DNA from: Methanolobus psychrophilus R15
GTDB lineage: Archaea > Halobacteriota > Methanosarcinia > Methanosarcinales > Methanosarcinaceae
Assembly (NCBI GenBank): GCA_000306725.1
Contig: CP003083.1
Coordinates: 1,488,001-1,552,000, forward strand
Reading direction: 5' to 3'
Length of the DNA stretch: 64,000 nucleotides
The stretch's first letter is position 1, and every line of letters starts with the position of its first letter. Made by a program: the position numbers and the translations under genes. Of the stretch, positions 54,526 through 63,154 are shown piece by piece. The notes beneath the pieces are model-generated. The model was not told where the DNA came from and did not search any database. It saw only the letters and a program-made list of their open reading frames with translations.

Positions 54526-54807
54526 TCATATTATCAGGCCGAGGATATACCTTCCGAAGAAATATATCTGTAATAACAGTATCAGAGGCATCCCAACCTT
54601 AAATGACATGTGACGTGTCTTATGGCGGAAGTACTGCATTCCGGCAATCGATCCGATGCTTCCTCCAATGATAGCCCATAGGAAGAGAGTCTTCTCCGGT
54701 ATCCTGCTGCCACGTTTTTTGGCTTTTTTCTTGTCTTTGCCCATCAGGTGAAAGGCAGCAATGTTCACAGCCATAAAGTAAAGGAGAACTAACACTGAGA
54801 TATCCAT
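54526..54807 (-). CDS. DUF1294 family membrane protein
   Basis: This 93-residue protein has three hydrophobic helices. It carries the family pattern MG-x-DK-x-x-A-x-x-x-x-x-RIPE-x-x-L, then GGSIGS-x-AGM and RHKT-x-H-x-F. Function unknown. It is convergent with the CMD-like gene and starts divergently from the lipoprotein promoter; AAGGTC precedes the ATG. Confidence 0.85.
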   Translation of the reverse strand: MDISVLVLLYFMAVNIAAFHLMGKDKKKAKKRGSRIPEKTLFLWAIIGGSIGSIAGMQYFRHKTRHMSFKVGMPLILLLQIYFFGRYILGLII

Positions 54808-54960
54808 GACCTTAGATTTATAACATTGTTTTTAAGTTTTTCCGGTTAAAGTTTTACATGCCATTTAAGCAATTGTGATTAACAGTCACAGTCATTTATA
54901 TAAAAACCCGCACTCAACAGGCAATACTTTTATTAATCAGAGACATCACCATGAAATTGA

Positions 54961-54974
54961 GATACTATAGTATC
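54961..54974. promoter_or_regulatory. Perfect 14-bp palindrome in the lipoprotein leader
   Basis: GATACTATAGTATC is a perfect inverted repeat, 40 nt before the lipoprotein ATG and about 60 nt after a TATA-like TTTATATAAAAA. It may be an operator. The same stretch sits inside a possible 17-codon leader frame (54951-55004), which is too short to call. Confidence 0.35.
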
Positions 54975-55013
54975 ATTAGTAAGATAGCAATATTCAAATG
55001 GTAGGCGGCACTC

Positions 55014-55427
55014 ATGAAAAGTAAATGGTTAATGTTTATTATATTGATTGCACTTGTGATGGGATCCGGGTGCGCGGATGATCAGACAGAAGCAGATGAT
55101 ATGACAGAAGGACAGGCTCAGACACCGGCAGGGGAACAGGAAGCTGACGGAGCACCTATGTCAGCTGTTGAATCAGCAAAACATATGGCAAGTATGGAAT
55201 ATTATGGCTTAGTACCTCCTGAGCTGGAGATCAACAGGGGAGACACTATCACCTGGAGAAACAACAACAAGCAGAAAGTATACACCCTTATCAGTGACGA
55301 CGGGCTCTTCGATGATCAGGAGATGAAATACGGAAACACATTCTACCACATCTTTGAGAGCAGCGGGACATACACATTCAGCATCGCAGACACTCCCGAT
55401 ATGACCATGACCGTAAATGTAAGATGA
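55014..55427 (+). CDS. Lipoprotein with a cupredoxin-like domain lacking copper ligands
   Basis: This 137-residue protein has a lipobox (MGSGC, Cys20), an acidic linker and a C-terminal cupredoxin-like domain (about 65-137): LEINRGDTITWRNNN, SDDGLFDDQEM, FESSGTYTF, then MTMTVNV. In copper-binding relatives a His follows the first loop and a Cys and His precede the last Met. Here those places read KQKV and FSIADTPDM, so only Met remains. It is therefore probably not an electron carrier. Outer-face location is inferred from the lipobox; function unknown. Confidence 0.75.
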   Translation: MKSKWLMFIILIALVMGSGCADDQTEADDMTEGQAQTPAGEQEADGAPMSAVESAKHMASMEYYGLVPPELEINRGDTITWRNNNKQKVYTLISDDGLFDDQEMKYGNTFYHIFESSGTYTFSIADTPDMTMTVNVR

Positions 55428-55511
55428 AAGTTGATGGAATCTGTTTTAAACACACTTAGAGGCCATTATTAGATGGCCTCACCAATTACATGATTTGATT
55501 TCAATCCTCTT

Positions 55512-55910
55512 TCAGTCCTCTTTTTTGAAATCAAGGGATATGGAGTTCATGCAGAACCTCTCGCCTGTGGGCGCAGGACCATCATCGAACACATGACCCA
55601 GATGGCTGCCACACCTGCTGCACAGCACTTCTATTCTCTTCATAAAATAGCTGTTGTCTTCATGCCGGACAATGCGATCCTCAGAAATGGGTCTTGTGAA
55701 ACTTGGCCATCCCGTACCGGAGTCATACTTTGATTCCGAACTGAAAAGTTCCTGTTTGCATGCAGCACACAGATAAGTGCCCTTTTCCTTGGAATTGTAA
55801 TACTTGCCTGTAAATGCTGGTTCAGTGCCTTTTTGTCTCAAAACCAGATACTCGTCTTTGGAAAGTATCTGTTTCCACTCATCTTCTGATCTCTTGATTG
55901 TTTCTGGCAT
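55512..55910 (-). CDS. msrB: Peptide-methionine (R)-S-oxide reductase
   Basis: This 132-residue repair enzyme reduces methionine-R-sulfoxide in proteins. Zinc is held by Cys48, Cys51, Cys97 and Cys100; the catalytic Cys120 lies in RFCMNS. The usual resolving Cys in the SG-C-GWPSF loop is Thr66 (SGTGWPSF), so it is a 1-Cys type enzyme needing an external reductant. ATG 55910 follows AGGGGTT; an in-frame ATG at 55925 is less likely. Confidence 0.94.
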   Translation of the reverse strand: MPETIKRSEDEWKQILSKDEYLVLRQKGTEPAFTGKYYNSKEKGTYLCAACKQELFSSESKYDSGTGWPSFTRPISEDRIVRHEDNSYFMKRIEVLCSRCGSHLGHVFDDGPAPTGERFCMNSISLDFKKED

Positions 55911-56206
55911 ATCTAACCCCTTCATTAGTTCTAACTATCGGGAATGGTATTGGGAATATTTCAACCGGGCTCCCCTTTCAGACTGAAAAGAAAATTTTCA
56001 GCTCATTTAAAGTGGCTGATGTATAGATAAATAAATAACGATAACATTAGTCTAATAATTAGATAAATATAAATATTAGCGCAAAGCAATAAATATTGAG
56101 AAAACAAAATCTCATTGGGTAGTTTTGAGCTCCAGTCAAGATAGAATGCCAAGGGGGTATTAATACCGAATGGATTGCGTACTATGAACAGAACAGGAAG
56201 CAAGCA

Positions 56207-56491
56207 TTGTCCCTGATTGGGAACATGCCGCTTTCCACACGATACAGAAGAGAACTTGACCTGTGGATCAACAATTATCTTGACCCTTTTGTCCTGAACA
56301 GGGCAGTAGCATCAAGAAAGAGGGATTCTGCAGATCCGTTCGCCCTGATCCGCACGGAAGCCGAAAAAGACCTTGAATTCACCGTGCTTAATGCCACAGA
56401 AAGGGACAGGACCGGAGGAGACATACTCCTTATGGAAAGTAATCTTTTATTGCAGTTCAATATGCTGCTATCACACATAAAAGCATCCTGA
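56207..56491 (+). CDS. Small hypothetical protein, start uncertain
   Basis: This frame encodes 94 residues from a TTG at 56207, with AGGAAG upstream. The sequence is helical and charged (TRYRRELDLWINNYLDPF, TEAEKDLEFTVLNATERD), with no recognised domain, signal or membrane segment. The same frame is open back to 56129 and reads protein-like (NTEWIAYYEQNRKQAL) but has no ATG, GTG or TTG start there. An out-of-frame ATG at 56170 lies 12 nt after GGGGG, so a small deletion or error near the start is possible. Confidence 0.45.
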   Translation: MSLIGNMPLSTRYRRELDLWINNYLDPFVLNRAVASRKRDSADPFALIRTEAEKDLEFTVLNATERDRTGGDILLMESNLLLQFNMLLSHIKAS

Positions 56492-56656
56492 TAGCGCCGG
56501 GGAAGTTGTTCTCTTACACTTCCCTTTGAGGATTTATTCAGGTCTGATGGGACCACAAAAATGAATCTATAGTCTGACACGGATATCGGAGCTGTTTTTT
56601 AATTCAACTCATTTAAAAACAACGCATTTATGAACCTTCAGGACTATTTTACTTAC

Positions 56657-58204
56657 ATGTCTCAAGTCAGAAAACCCCTTTTGCTCATGATACTTGACGG
56701 GTGGGGCTATACACAGGAAACAATAGGAAACGCAGTGCTTGCCGCCAGGACACCGGTCCTTGACGGCCTTATAGACAAATATCCTTCATGTCTTCTGGAG
56801 GCTTCGGGAGAGTCTGTCGGCCTGCCCATGGGACAGATGGGGAATTCAGAGGTCGGGCATCTTAATATCGGTTCAGGAAGGACCATATACCAGGATTTTA
56901 CCAGGATCAACAAGTCCATAGAAGATGATGACTTTTCCAGGAATCCCGTATTTCTTCAGGCCATCGCTAATGTAAAAAAGAACAGTTCCTCACTTCACCT
57001 AATGGGGTTGTTCTCCTACGGTGGTGTCCACAGCCACATGTATCATATGAGGGCCCTGATCGAGTTGGCAAAAAAGGAAGGGCTTGAAAATGTATACATC
57101 CACGCTTTCCTTGACGGCAGAGACGTGTCACCCAGGGCTGCCCTGGAAGATATGAAAGGCCACGAGGAGTTCTGCCGCTCCATCGGATTCGGCAAGGTAG
57201 CCACAGTAATGGGCAGATACTATGCGATGGACCGCGATAAAAGGTGGCAGCGAACACAACTTGCTTACGATGCACTCACTTTCGGAGAGGGCCTTCTCGC
57301 AAGAGATCCCGTGTCTGCCATAGAAATGGCTTATGACAGGGGGGAGAACGACGAATTCGTCAAACCCACAGTAATAATCGATGAGCAGGGCATACCTGTA
57401 GCAACTGTGAAGGATGGGGACTCGCTGGTGTTCTTCAACTTCAGGCCGGACAGGGCCCGCCAGCTCACATATGCATTCGCGAATAAGGATTTTGATGCTT
57501 TTGTAAGAATGGTGCACCCCAAAGTTTTCTTTGTATGCATGACCGAATACGACGAGGTACTCAATGTCCCCATTGCCTTCCCGCCGGAGAATATAGAGAA
57601 CACCCTTGGAGAGGTACTGAGCAGGGCGAACTTAAAACAGCTTAGGATTGCTGAGACCGAGAAATATGCCCATGTGACATTCTTCTTCAACGGTGGCGTG
57701 GAGAAACATAACGAAGGAGAGGAGAGATGCCTCATACAGTCTCCCCGGATAGCAACCTATGACCTCAAGCCGGAGATGAGCGCCTATGAAGTTACCGAAG
57801 AACTTGTAAAAAGAATCAGATCAGGAAAATATGACGTCATCATCCTCAACTTTGCCAATATGGACATGGTCGGCCATTCTGGTACATTCGATGTGACAGT
57901 GAAGGCTGTAGAGGCTATTGATGAATGCGTCGGCAGGGTGATCGGTGTGCTGGTGAGTGAAGGAGGAGCTGCGTTCATCACAGCGGATCATGGCAATGCA
58001 GAGAAAATGACAGATTACATTACAGGAAAACCGCATACTGCACATACATCCAACCCTGTGAGGTGCATACTTGTCAACGGAGGCGAAGGCATCACCCTCA
58101 AACCCGGAAAACTCGCAGACATTGCACCCTCCATGCTGGAACTACTTGGCATCAGCAAGCCGGATGAAATGACAGGAATTTCCCTGCTGGCAAGGAACAG
58201 ATAA
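56657..58204 (+). CDS. gpmI: 2,3-bisphosphoglycerate-independent phosphoglycerate mutase
   Basis: This protein of about 515 residues interconverts 3- and 2-phosphoglycerate. It starts [12 protein letters not shown] (metal-binding Asp) and has the catalytic Ser in [15 protein letters not shown]. Later motifs are [43 protein letters not shown] and [12 protein letters not shown], with [11 protein letters not shown] as the second metal site. ATG 56657 is preferred: the TATA-like ATTTAAAAA at 56608-56616 would place the transcript start after the ATG at 56630. It converges with fen, 13 nt apart. Confidence 0.95.
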   Translation: MSQVRKPLLLMILDGWGYTQETIGNAVLAARTPVLDGLIDKYPSCLLEASGESVGLPMGQMGNSEVGHLNIGSGRTIYQDFTRINKSIEDDDFSRNPVFLQAIANVKKNSSSLHLMGLFSYGGVHSHMYHMRALIELAKKEGLENVYIHAFLDGRDVSPRAALEDMKGHEEFCRSIGFGKVATVMGRYYAMDRDKRWQRTQLAYDALTFGEGLLARDPVSAIEMAYDRGENDEFVKPTVIIDEQGIPVATVKDGDSLVFFNFRPDRARQLTYAFANKDFDAFVRMVHPKVFFVCMTEYDEVLNVPIAFPPENIENTLGEVLSRANLKQLRIAETEKYAHVTFFFNGGVEKHNEGEERCLIQSPRIATYDLKPEMSAYEVTEELVKRIRSGKYDVIILNFANMDMVGHSGTFDVTVKAVEAIDECVGRVIGVLVSEGGAAFITADHGNAEKMTDYITGKPHTAHTSNPVRCILVNGGEGITLKPGKLADIAPSMLELLGISKPDEMTGISLLARNR

Positions 58205-58217
58205 ATTCAATAAAAAA

Positions 58218-59234
58218 TCAGAACCAGTTGTCAAGTGTCTTCTGGCCTCCCCCGGAAGACACCTCCAGTTTTTCTAAAGCCTTGCTGACCCTCTCACGGG
58301 AAAAGTCATGCTCATCGCATAGTAATTCCAGTACCGAATCTGTTTTTGGTTTTTTCCAGTTGAGCCCATAATCCTTTGTAACCGGGGGGTTCATAAAAAA
58401 ATCCTTTATGTTACCCAGGTCAGGAATTTCATTACCCGTTGAAGCAAGGATCTTTTCGATGCTCCCATGCTCCTTAACGAGCTTGAGGGCCTTCTTGGGA
58501 CCTATATTTGTAATCCCCTGGTTGTAATCAGTGCCCACACAGAGTGCAATATCTATCAGTTGCTCACGGGTTACATCCAACCCGAGAAGAGTTTCTTCCA
58601 GTTCCATAACCTCGGGTTTCACATCCACATAGAGGTTCTTTTTTGGCAATTTTCTCTTCCCGGATACCGTCAGGTTCCTGACAACGCGTGGGGCGCCGAA
58701 AAGTAAAGAGTCATAATCCTGCGAGCCTGCATAATCCGCATCTCTTTTGATTACCATATAAGCCGCTTGGGCTTCACCCTCCGATGGAGCATCCAAAAAT
58801 GGGATACCCATGGCATTCAGCAATTTCCTGGAATCTTCGACAATTGTCGCATCTACCCGTGAAGAAGCTTGAGCGTATTTGTACGCCTCCTCAGCAAGTC
58901 CCTCTTCCTGTGCCTGCTCCCATTTCATTTGTGCATTTTCACGGGCCTGCACGCGCTTCTCGATTGTAGGGGACTTCATCTGGGGAGGCTTACCGTCAAA
59001 AACAAACACCGGCCTTATCCCTGCTTCCATAAGGCTTGACATCCTGTAAAGAAGCCCTGAGAGATGGGAGGTGATATTGCCCTTTGAATCCTTTAAGGGA
59101 GTGCCATCCTTCTGGCGTATAATGCTGAGAAACTGATAAAGGGTGTTATAGGCGTCTATGGCAATTACCTTAGAAGAAAGATCTGACAATTCTACTGGTT
59201 TCTTTTTCAGGAGGTCCCCTAGATCAACACCCAT
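58218..59234 (-). CDS. fen: Flap endonuclease 1
   Basis: This 338-residue structure-specific nuclease trims Okazaki-fragment flaps. It has the N-domain ([40 protein letters not shown]), the I-domain acidic cluster ([27 protein letters not shown]) and the DNA-binding helix-hairpin ([17 protein letters not shown]). The C-terminus QKTLDNWF (331-338) is a classical PCNA-interacting peptide. Length is normal for archaea. Confidence 0.97.
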   Translation of the reverse strand: MGVDLGDLLKKKPVELSDLSSKVIAIDAYNTLYQFLSIIRQKDGTPLKDSKGNITSHLSGLLYRMSSLMEAGIRPVFVFDGKPPQMKSPTIEKRVQARENAQMKWEQAQEEGLAEEAYKYAQASSRVDATIVEDSRKLLNAMGIPFLDAPSEGEAQAAYMVIKRDADYAGSQDYDSLLFGAPRVVRNLTVSGKRKLPKKNLYVDVKPEVMELEETLLGLDVTREQLIDIALCVGTDYNQGITNIGPKKALKLVKEHGSIEKILASTGNEIPDLGNIKDFFMNPPVTKDYGLNWKKPKTDSVLELLCDEHDFSRERVSKALEKLEVSSGGGQKTLDNWF

Positions 59235-59277
59235 TGTATTGCCTGCCTAACCTGCTTACTTCACTGGCTGAAACTAT

Positions 59278-59565
59278 TTATTCCAGCCTGACATCGATGA
59301 CGGAATCATCATTAGCGTCTATTTTCCCCACCCTGAGGATGTTTCCCGCCCAATCGATAAGATTTGTTTTTGTAATCTGTACCTGATGAATATCATTGTT
59401 GACCTTATTTTTGTGTATTATAAGGAGATTACGTCCTGCATCTTCGTTCTTACCCAGTTTTGAGACGATATTCTTTATGAGTTGCTCAAACTCAGAGTAT
59501 ATAAGAACCTCAGAACATTTCCCAGCTTTCTTTATAATACCTACCGGTTCTAAATTAATGCGCAT
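59278..59565 (-). CDS. Small hypothetical protein, TrmO/TsaA-like in outline
   Basis: This 95-residue protein opens INLEPVGIIKKAGKCSEVLIYSEFEQLIKNI, which recalls the start of TrmO (TsaA/YaeB) proteins (PIG-x-I, then a hydrophobic strand and EF/EY-x-x-x-L). It lacks the long central part and the C-terminal SAM-binding section of those enzymes. The end (KIDANDDSVIDVRLE) is an IDV-type strand also seen in TrmO. It may be a short relative without methyltransferase activity. It begins 43 nt upstream of fen's left neighbour spacer on the same strand as fen. Confidence 0.5.
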   Translation of the reverse strand: MRINLEPVGIIKKAGKCSEVLIYSEFEQLIKNIVSKLGKNEDAGRNLLIIHKNKVNNDIHQVQITKTNLIDWAGNILRVGKIDANDDSVIDVRLE

Positions 59566-59685
59566 ATACGCACCTCTATGTTAGAATGGAAAACTATCGA
59601 ATCTTAGTACGTCATTCGACGTATATATGGTTTTCGGATTTGTATTTAGGACTGGTAGAAAATAGTTATAACGAATTCGTTCAAT

Positions 59686-60009
59686 TTATCTGTAACGGGT
59701 TCTGTCCATAGAAGTAGCCACCTCGTCTATCCTGACGAGCACTTCACCAACTCGCTTATCGAGATTGCCTTCAACGCTCTGGATATTTATCCTCAGTGAG
59801 CGCTCTTTTGCTTCCAGCATATTATCAATCTTTCTCAGGCGCATATCCACGGAAAGGATCATTGCGGCTAAAGCTCCCACCATTACCATAGCAGACAGCA
59901 CAATTAAGGCATTTGCAGGGCTGTACTGGAATCTTCCAAGCCATTCGTAGGTAAGAACAAATGCAGATACTACCATTACTATTGAGAATATTATATCCCG
60001 GCTTTCCAT
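59686..60009 (-). CDS. Small membrane protein with C-terminal coiled coil
   Basis: This 107-residue protein has two hydrophobic helices (IIFSIVMVVSAFVLTYEWL and ALIVLSAMVMVGALAAMIL), then a charged coiled coil (MRLRKIDNMLEAKERSLRI, NLDKRVGEVLVRIDEVATS). The shape suggests an oligomeric membrane anchor. No family recognised. It starts divergently from the presenilin-like gene. Confidence 0.6.
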   Translation of the reverse strand: MESRDIIFSIVMVVSAFVLTYEWLGRFQYSPANALIVLSAMVMVGALAAMILSVDMRLRKIDNMLEAKERSLRINIQSVEGNLDKRVGEVLVRIDEVATSMDRTRYR

Positions 60010-60163
60010 TGCGTTCCCTCTTGCGTTATATGCGCATCCCTTGTATTTATATCATTTGTTTTTAATAAAGAGTGGCATAGCATTAAATAGTGCATATACA
60101 TCTAACATATTCAATAGAAATATAAAGATTTGTATTTACTAATTAATAACGGGAGTTACGATA

Positions 60164-61087
60164 TTGAGCTCAGAAAATAAAAGTATTCAGGAATATGTGC
60201 CTATGCTTGTAATGGCAGGTATCATATTGGTGGTACAGGTAATTGCCTTACTGCTTGCAGCACCCATGGCGGCTAACGACATGAGAGCTTTTGAAGATCC
60301 GGATTCAGCCGCAAACAGCATATTCTATATTATTTTCGTGCTTGCCTTCACCTTTGTCCTGTTGATGGCTATCAAAAAGAATATGAAATGGATCATCCAG
60401 CTGACAATTCTGCTGGCTGTGGGCTCCACAATGTATTATGTATTCTTTGCCCTGCTCTCAATTGCAAATATATCCTCCCTGACAAACAATGTCATTTCCA
60501 TTACTGTCGCAGCTGCTCTCACTATCCTGCTCTACAAGTTCCCCGAGTGGTATGTCATTAATATCATCGGACTCATAATCGGTGCCGGAGCCAGTGCCAT
60601 ATTCGGCATATCCCTTTCGATACTGCCTGTAGTGGTATTGCTGGCACTGCTGGCGATATACGATGCAATCGCTGTCTATAAGACAAAACATATGATCGAC
60701 CTTGCGGAAGGAGTTATGGACCTGAGATTACCCATACTATTCGTTATACCAAAGCACCTGAAGTATTCATTCATCGAAGACTCATTCAAAAAGGAAGAAG
60801 GCCAAAAGAGAGAGGCTTTCTTCATGGGCTTGGGCGATGCTATCATGCCGACAATACTGGTCGTATCTGCAAACGTATTCCTTGTAGAAAAATATGGAAT
60901 AGATCTTATAGCCGGTTTCATCACAATTCCTGCAATTGCAGCAATGGTTGGAACCATAATAGGATTCATAGCCCTGAGTGTATTGGTAATGAAAGGAAAG
61001 CCACAGGCAGGACTTCCGTTCCTCAATGGCGGAGTCATCCTGGGTTATATAGCAGGTGTCCTTATAAGCGGAACACCACTATATTGA
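60164..61087 (+). CDS. Presenilin-like intramembrane aspartyl protease
   Basis: This 307-residue protein has about nine hydrophobic helices. The two catalytic aspartates of the A22 family are visible: Asp167 in LLAIYDAIAVYKT (YD motif) and Asp225 in FMGLGDAIMP (GLGD motif). The third mark, PAL, is replaced by GLPFLNGG in the expected place near the C-terminus. Archaeal members cut transmembrane peptides such as signal-peptide remnants. The start is TTG with GGGAGTT eight nt upstream. It is monocistronic and converges with the AhpD-like gene. Confidence 0.9.
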   Translation: MSSENKSIQEYVPMLVMAGIILVVQVIALLLAAPMAANDMRAFEDPDSAANSIFYIIFVLAFTFVLLMAIKKNMKWIIQLTILLAVGSTMYYVFFALLSIANISSLTNNVISITVAAALTILLYKFPEWYVINIIGLIIGAGASAIFGISLSILPVVVLLALLAIYDAIAVYKTKHMIDLAEGVMDLRLPILFVIPKHLKYSFIEDSFKKEEGQKREAFFMGLGDAIMPTILVVSANVFLVEKYGIDLIAGFITIPAIAAMVGTIIGFIALSVLVMKGKPQAGLPFLNGGVILGYIAGVLISGTPLY

Positions 61088-61107
61088 AGCTTCCTGTATC
61101 GAAGAGG

Positions 61108-61578
61108 TTATTCCTCTTCAGGTGGCTGGGAAACGATACTGCAGACAGAACAGTTACCCTCCCTGCCAGCCATTTCGGTCTTGATGCTGTTAAGCTGGGA
61201 ATCCAGGGAGCGCGTACCTTCCGCAAGTACAGCCGCACTGGAAATGGTAGCTGCTATGAGCGTGGCACTGAACATCGCCTCTTTTGAGACCCCCAGACGC
61301 TTGGCGACCCTCACATGTGTCCTGAGGCAATACTCGCACCGGAGTGCAGAAGCCACCGCTATGCTTATCAATTCAACTGTTTTGGGGTCTATGAAATCCA
61401 TCTGGCGCATGACACTGTTCTCATAGATCATCCTTGAAATGAATAAGCTTGGCATATCTTTCATGAAGTTGATGATATAGGGAATCTCACCATAGCGCTC
61501 TTCCACATCCTCAAGCAGTTCCGCAACAGCTTCTTCCGGCTCCTGGTCCAGGATCTTTTTGATCTTTTCAATTTCCAT
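61108..61578 (-). CDS. AhpD-like CMD-family protein with two CxxC motifs
   Basis: This 156-residue protein has the AhpD-type redox site LRCEYCLRTHVRVAKRLG (C-x-x-C-x-x-x-H) in an all-helical CMD domain. Near its C-terminus is a second pair, GNCSVCSIV, outside the CMD core. It starts 37 nt after mmp7 on the same strand and so is probably the last gene of the mmp15-mmp17-mmp7 operon. A thiol-based redox role linked to methyl-coenzyme M reductase activation is an inference from position only. Confidence 0.82.
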   Translation of the reverse strand: MEIEKIKKILDQEPEEAVAELLEDVEERYGEIPYIINFMKDMPSLFISRMIYENSVMRQMDFIDPKTVELISIAVASALRCEYCLRTHVRVAKRLGVSKEAMFSATLIAATISSAAVLAEGTRSLDSQLNSIKTEMAGREGNCSVCSIVSQPPEEE

Positions 61579-61615
61579 GCTATAACCCCGATGAATCGGA
61601 TACCTGCGGATTCAC

Positions 61616-62551
61616 CTAGATGGCAAAACCGACCTCTGATTCACGTTTGATCTTGATCAGTATATAATTCTTCATTTTGGATGGAAGCACCCGTGCGAGC
61701 TCTATGAGGCGGGTCCCTTCATCAAATTCAAGGTCCTCGACCTTCTTATGGAACTCAGCATAGGGAAGTTTTACGCGCAGACCATCCAGTTGCAGAGTCA
61801 CCGGTGCAGGTGTAAGCACCTGTTCTATCTGGGGGATCTGCTCATATATTTCTTTCATAACACGCGGAGGAAGCACCGAAAGAGGGTCCTTTGACATATC
61901 CTCCCTCATAAGGCCAACGACTTCGGCAACTTTCTGGTTCATTATATCCAGAGAGCTCAGCTCTTCAGATTTTCGCAGGCGATGGGCCACCCTGCCGATA
62001 TTCCCTACATAGACATCAGCATTTGGGACATCTTCTGTCCTGAGGTCCGGACCCCCTGTTGCAATAATAGGTATATCTATACCTTCAAATAACTTGGGTT
62101 TTTTATTTTTGATACAATCTGCAAATGTCCCGAAAGAGAAAAGGGCGATATCGTGTTCGTTGATAAGCCGTCGTTCATAGTCAGCAGAAAGTGCAACTCT
62201 CCTGCCCATTCCCCTGGCCAGGCCTATCATATTGGTGTTTGCCCCGTCCCTGCGCAGATGCTCAGCAACGTCACAGGCCGAGTGGGGGAGATGATGGGCA
62301 GCAAGTGTGGGCGAGACCACAGCTATTTCAGTACCTGTAAGAGGCGCACTGGTCAGCTTGCCAAGCAATTTCGTGCCCAGCTCCTGAATAAGAGGAACAT
62401 CTTTTTTCGGGATCAGCATTATTAGCGTGACTTCAGTAGCTGCGGGAATCTTCTGGATGAGGTATCCTCCCATATCTTCAAGGAGTTCGGTGATAAGAGT
62501 ATGTTTATGAATACCGCCTTCATAGATATATGGTTCAAGCACTGCCGCCAT
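61616..62551 (-). CDS. Methanogenesis marker protein 7
   Basis: This 311-residue protein matches the UPF0288/marker 7 family of methanogens (VLEPYIYEGGIHKHTLITEL, GPDLRTEDVPNADVYVGN, PPRVMKEIYEQIPQI). Marker proteins 3, 7 and 17 have been found with the ATP-dependent activation complex of methyl-coenzyme M reductase. ATG 62551 overlaps the mmp17 stop (TAATG) and follows GGAGGTG; the longer frame from 62602 lies inside mmp17 and is rejected. Confidence 0.85.
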   Translation of the reverse strand: MAAVLEPYIYEGGIHKHTLITELLEDMGGYLIQKIPAATEVTLIMLIPKKDVPLIQELGTKLLGKLTSAPLTGTEIAVVSPTLAAHHLPHSACDVAEHLRRDGANTNMIGLARGMGRRVALSADYERRLINEHDIALFSFGTFADCIKNKKPKLFEGIDIPIIATGGPDLRTEDVPNADVYVGNIGRVAHRLRKSEELSSLDIMNQKVAEVVGLMREDMSKDPLSVLPPRVMKEIYEQIPQIEQVLTPAPVTLQLDGLRVKLPYAEFHKKVEDLEFDEGTRLIELARVLPSKMKNYILIKIKRESEVGFAI

Positions 62552-63150
62552 TATTGCACCTCCTGCAGTTCGGCAAGCATCTGGTGAGCCTGCTGTATCC
62601 ACTCCGGTTTTAAAGTGTCTTCGCTTGCTACAAAAATAAAACTGTTCTCTTTCATGGCATGATACCGGACCCTGAAGCCTTCAGGGGTCGACCTGATAGC
62701 CATCTCGATGAGCCTGGACTGTAGGCTCTCTTTCGGGTCAGCTATAAGCATAGATTCAAGAGATATAATCTCCTTTTCCGGATCCTGGTCCTGGCGCACT
62801 ATAAGTGTATTCCTTTCAGGCTGCAGCACCTGACCACGCCCATATCTGGCCCATAGTTTCTCCAGAAGCTTAGGGAGGTACTTCTCTTCCCTTATTGATA
62901 TCTTGACCTCTTTGCGCTCCATGACCCCATATCCCAGGCTGGCAACATCCACAAGCCTGACAGGAGGCTGGCTGCCTCTCAAAAGGATAGCCATCTGGAA
63001 CAGAGAATCTTCCGGCCTGAGAACGATCCTTATCCGCCCTATGGCTCCGCCCAGCATAAGTTCGGAGATGACATCAGCTACAATGCTCCTGTAAGCTTCA
63101 GCTTCATCCGGAACAGCTGACTCTACAACAAATGTTTCAAGAGCTTCCAT
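62551..63150 (-). CDS. Methanogenesis marker protein 17
   Basis: This 199-residue cytosolic protein fits the marker 17 family (METFVVES-like start, IRIVLRPEDSLFQMAI, VDVASLGYGVMERKEVKISIREE). It is thought to work with marker 7 in activating methyl-coenzyme M reductase. ATG 63150, five nt after the mmp15 stop and behind GGAGGAG, is preferred to the ATG at 63201 inside mmp15. It overlaps mmp7 by one base. Confidence 0.83.
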   Translation of the reverse strand: MEALETFVVESAVPDEAEAYRSIVADVISELMLGGAIGRIRIVLRPEDSLFQMAILLRGSQPPVRLVDVASLGYGVMERKEVKISIREEKYLPKLLEKLWARYGRGQVLQPERNTLIVRQDQDPEKEIISLESMLIADPKESLQSRLIEMAIRSTPEGFRVRYHAMKENSFIFVASEDTLKPEWIQQAHQMLAELQEVQ

Positions 63151-63154
63151 AGGG

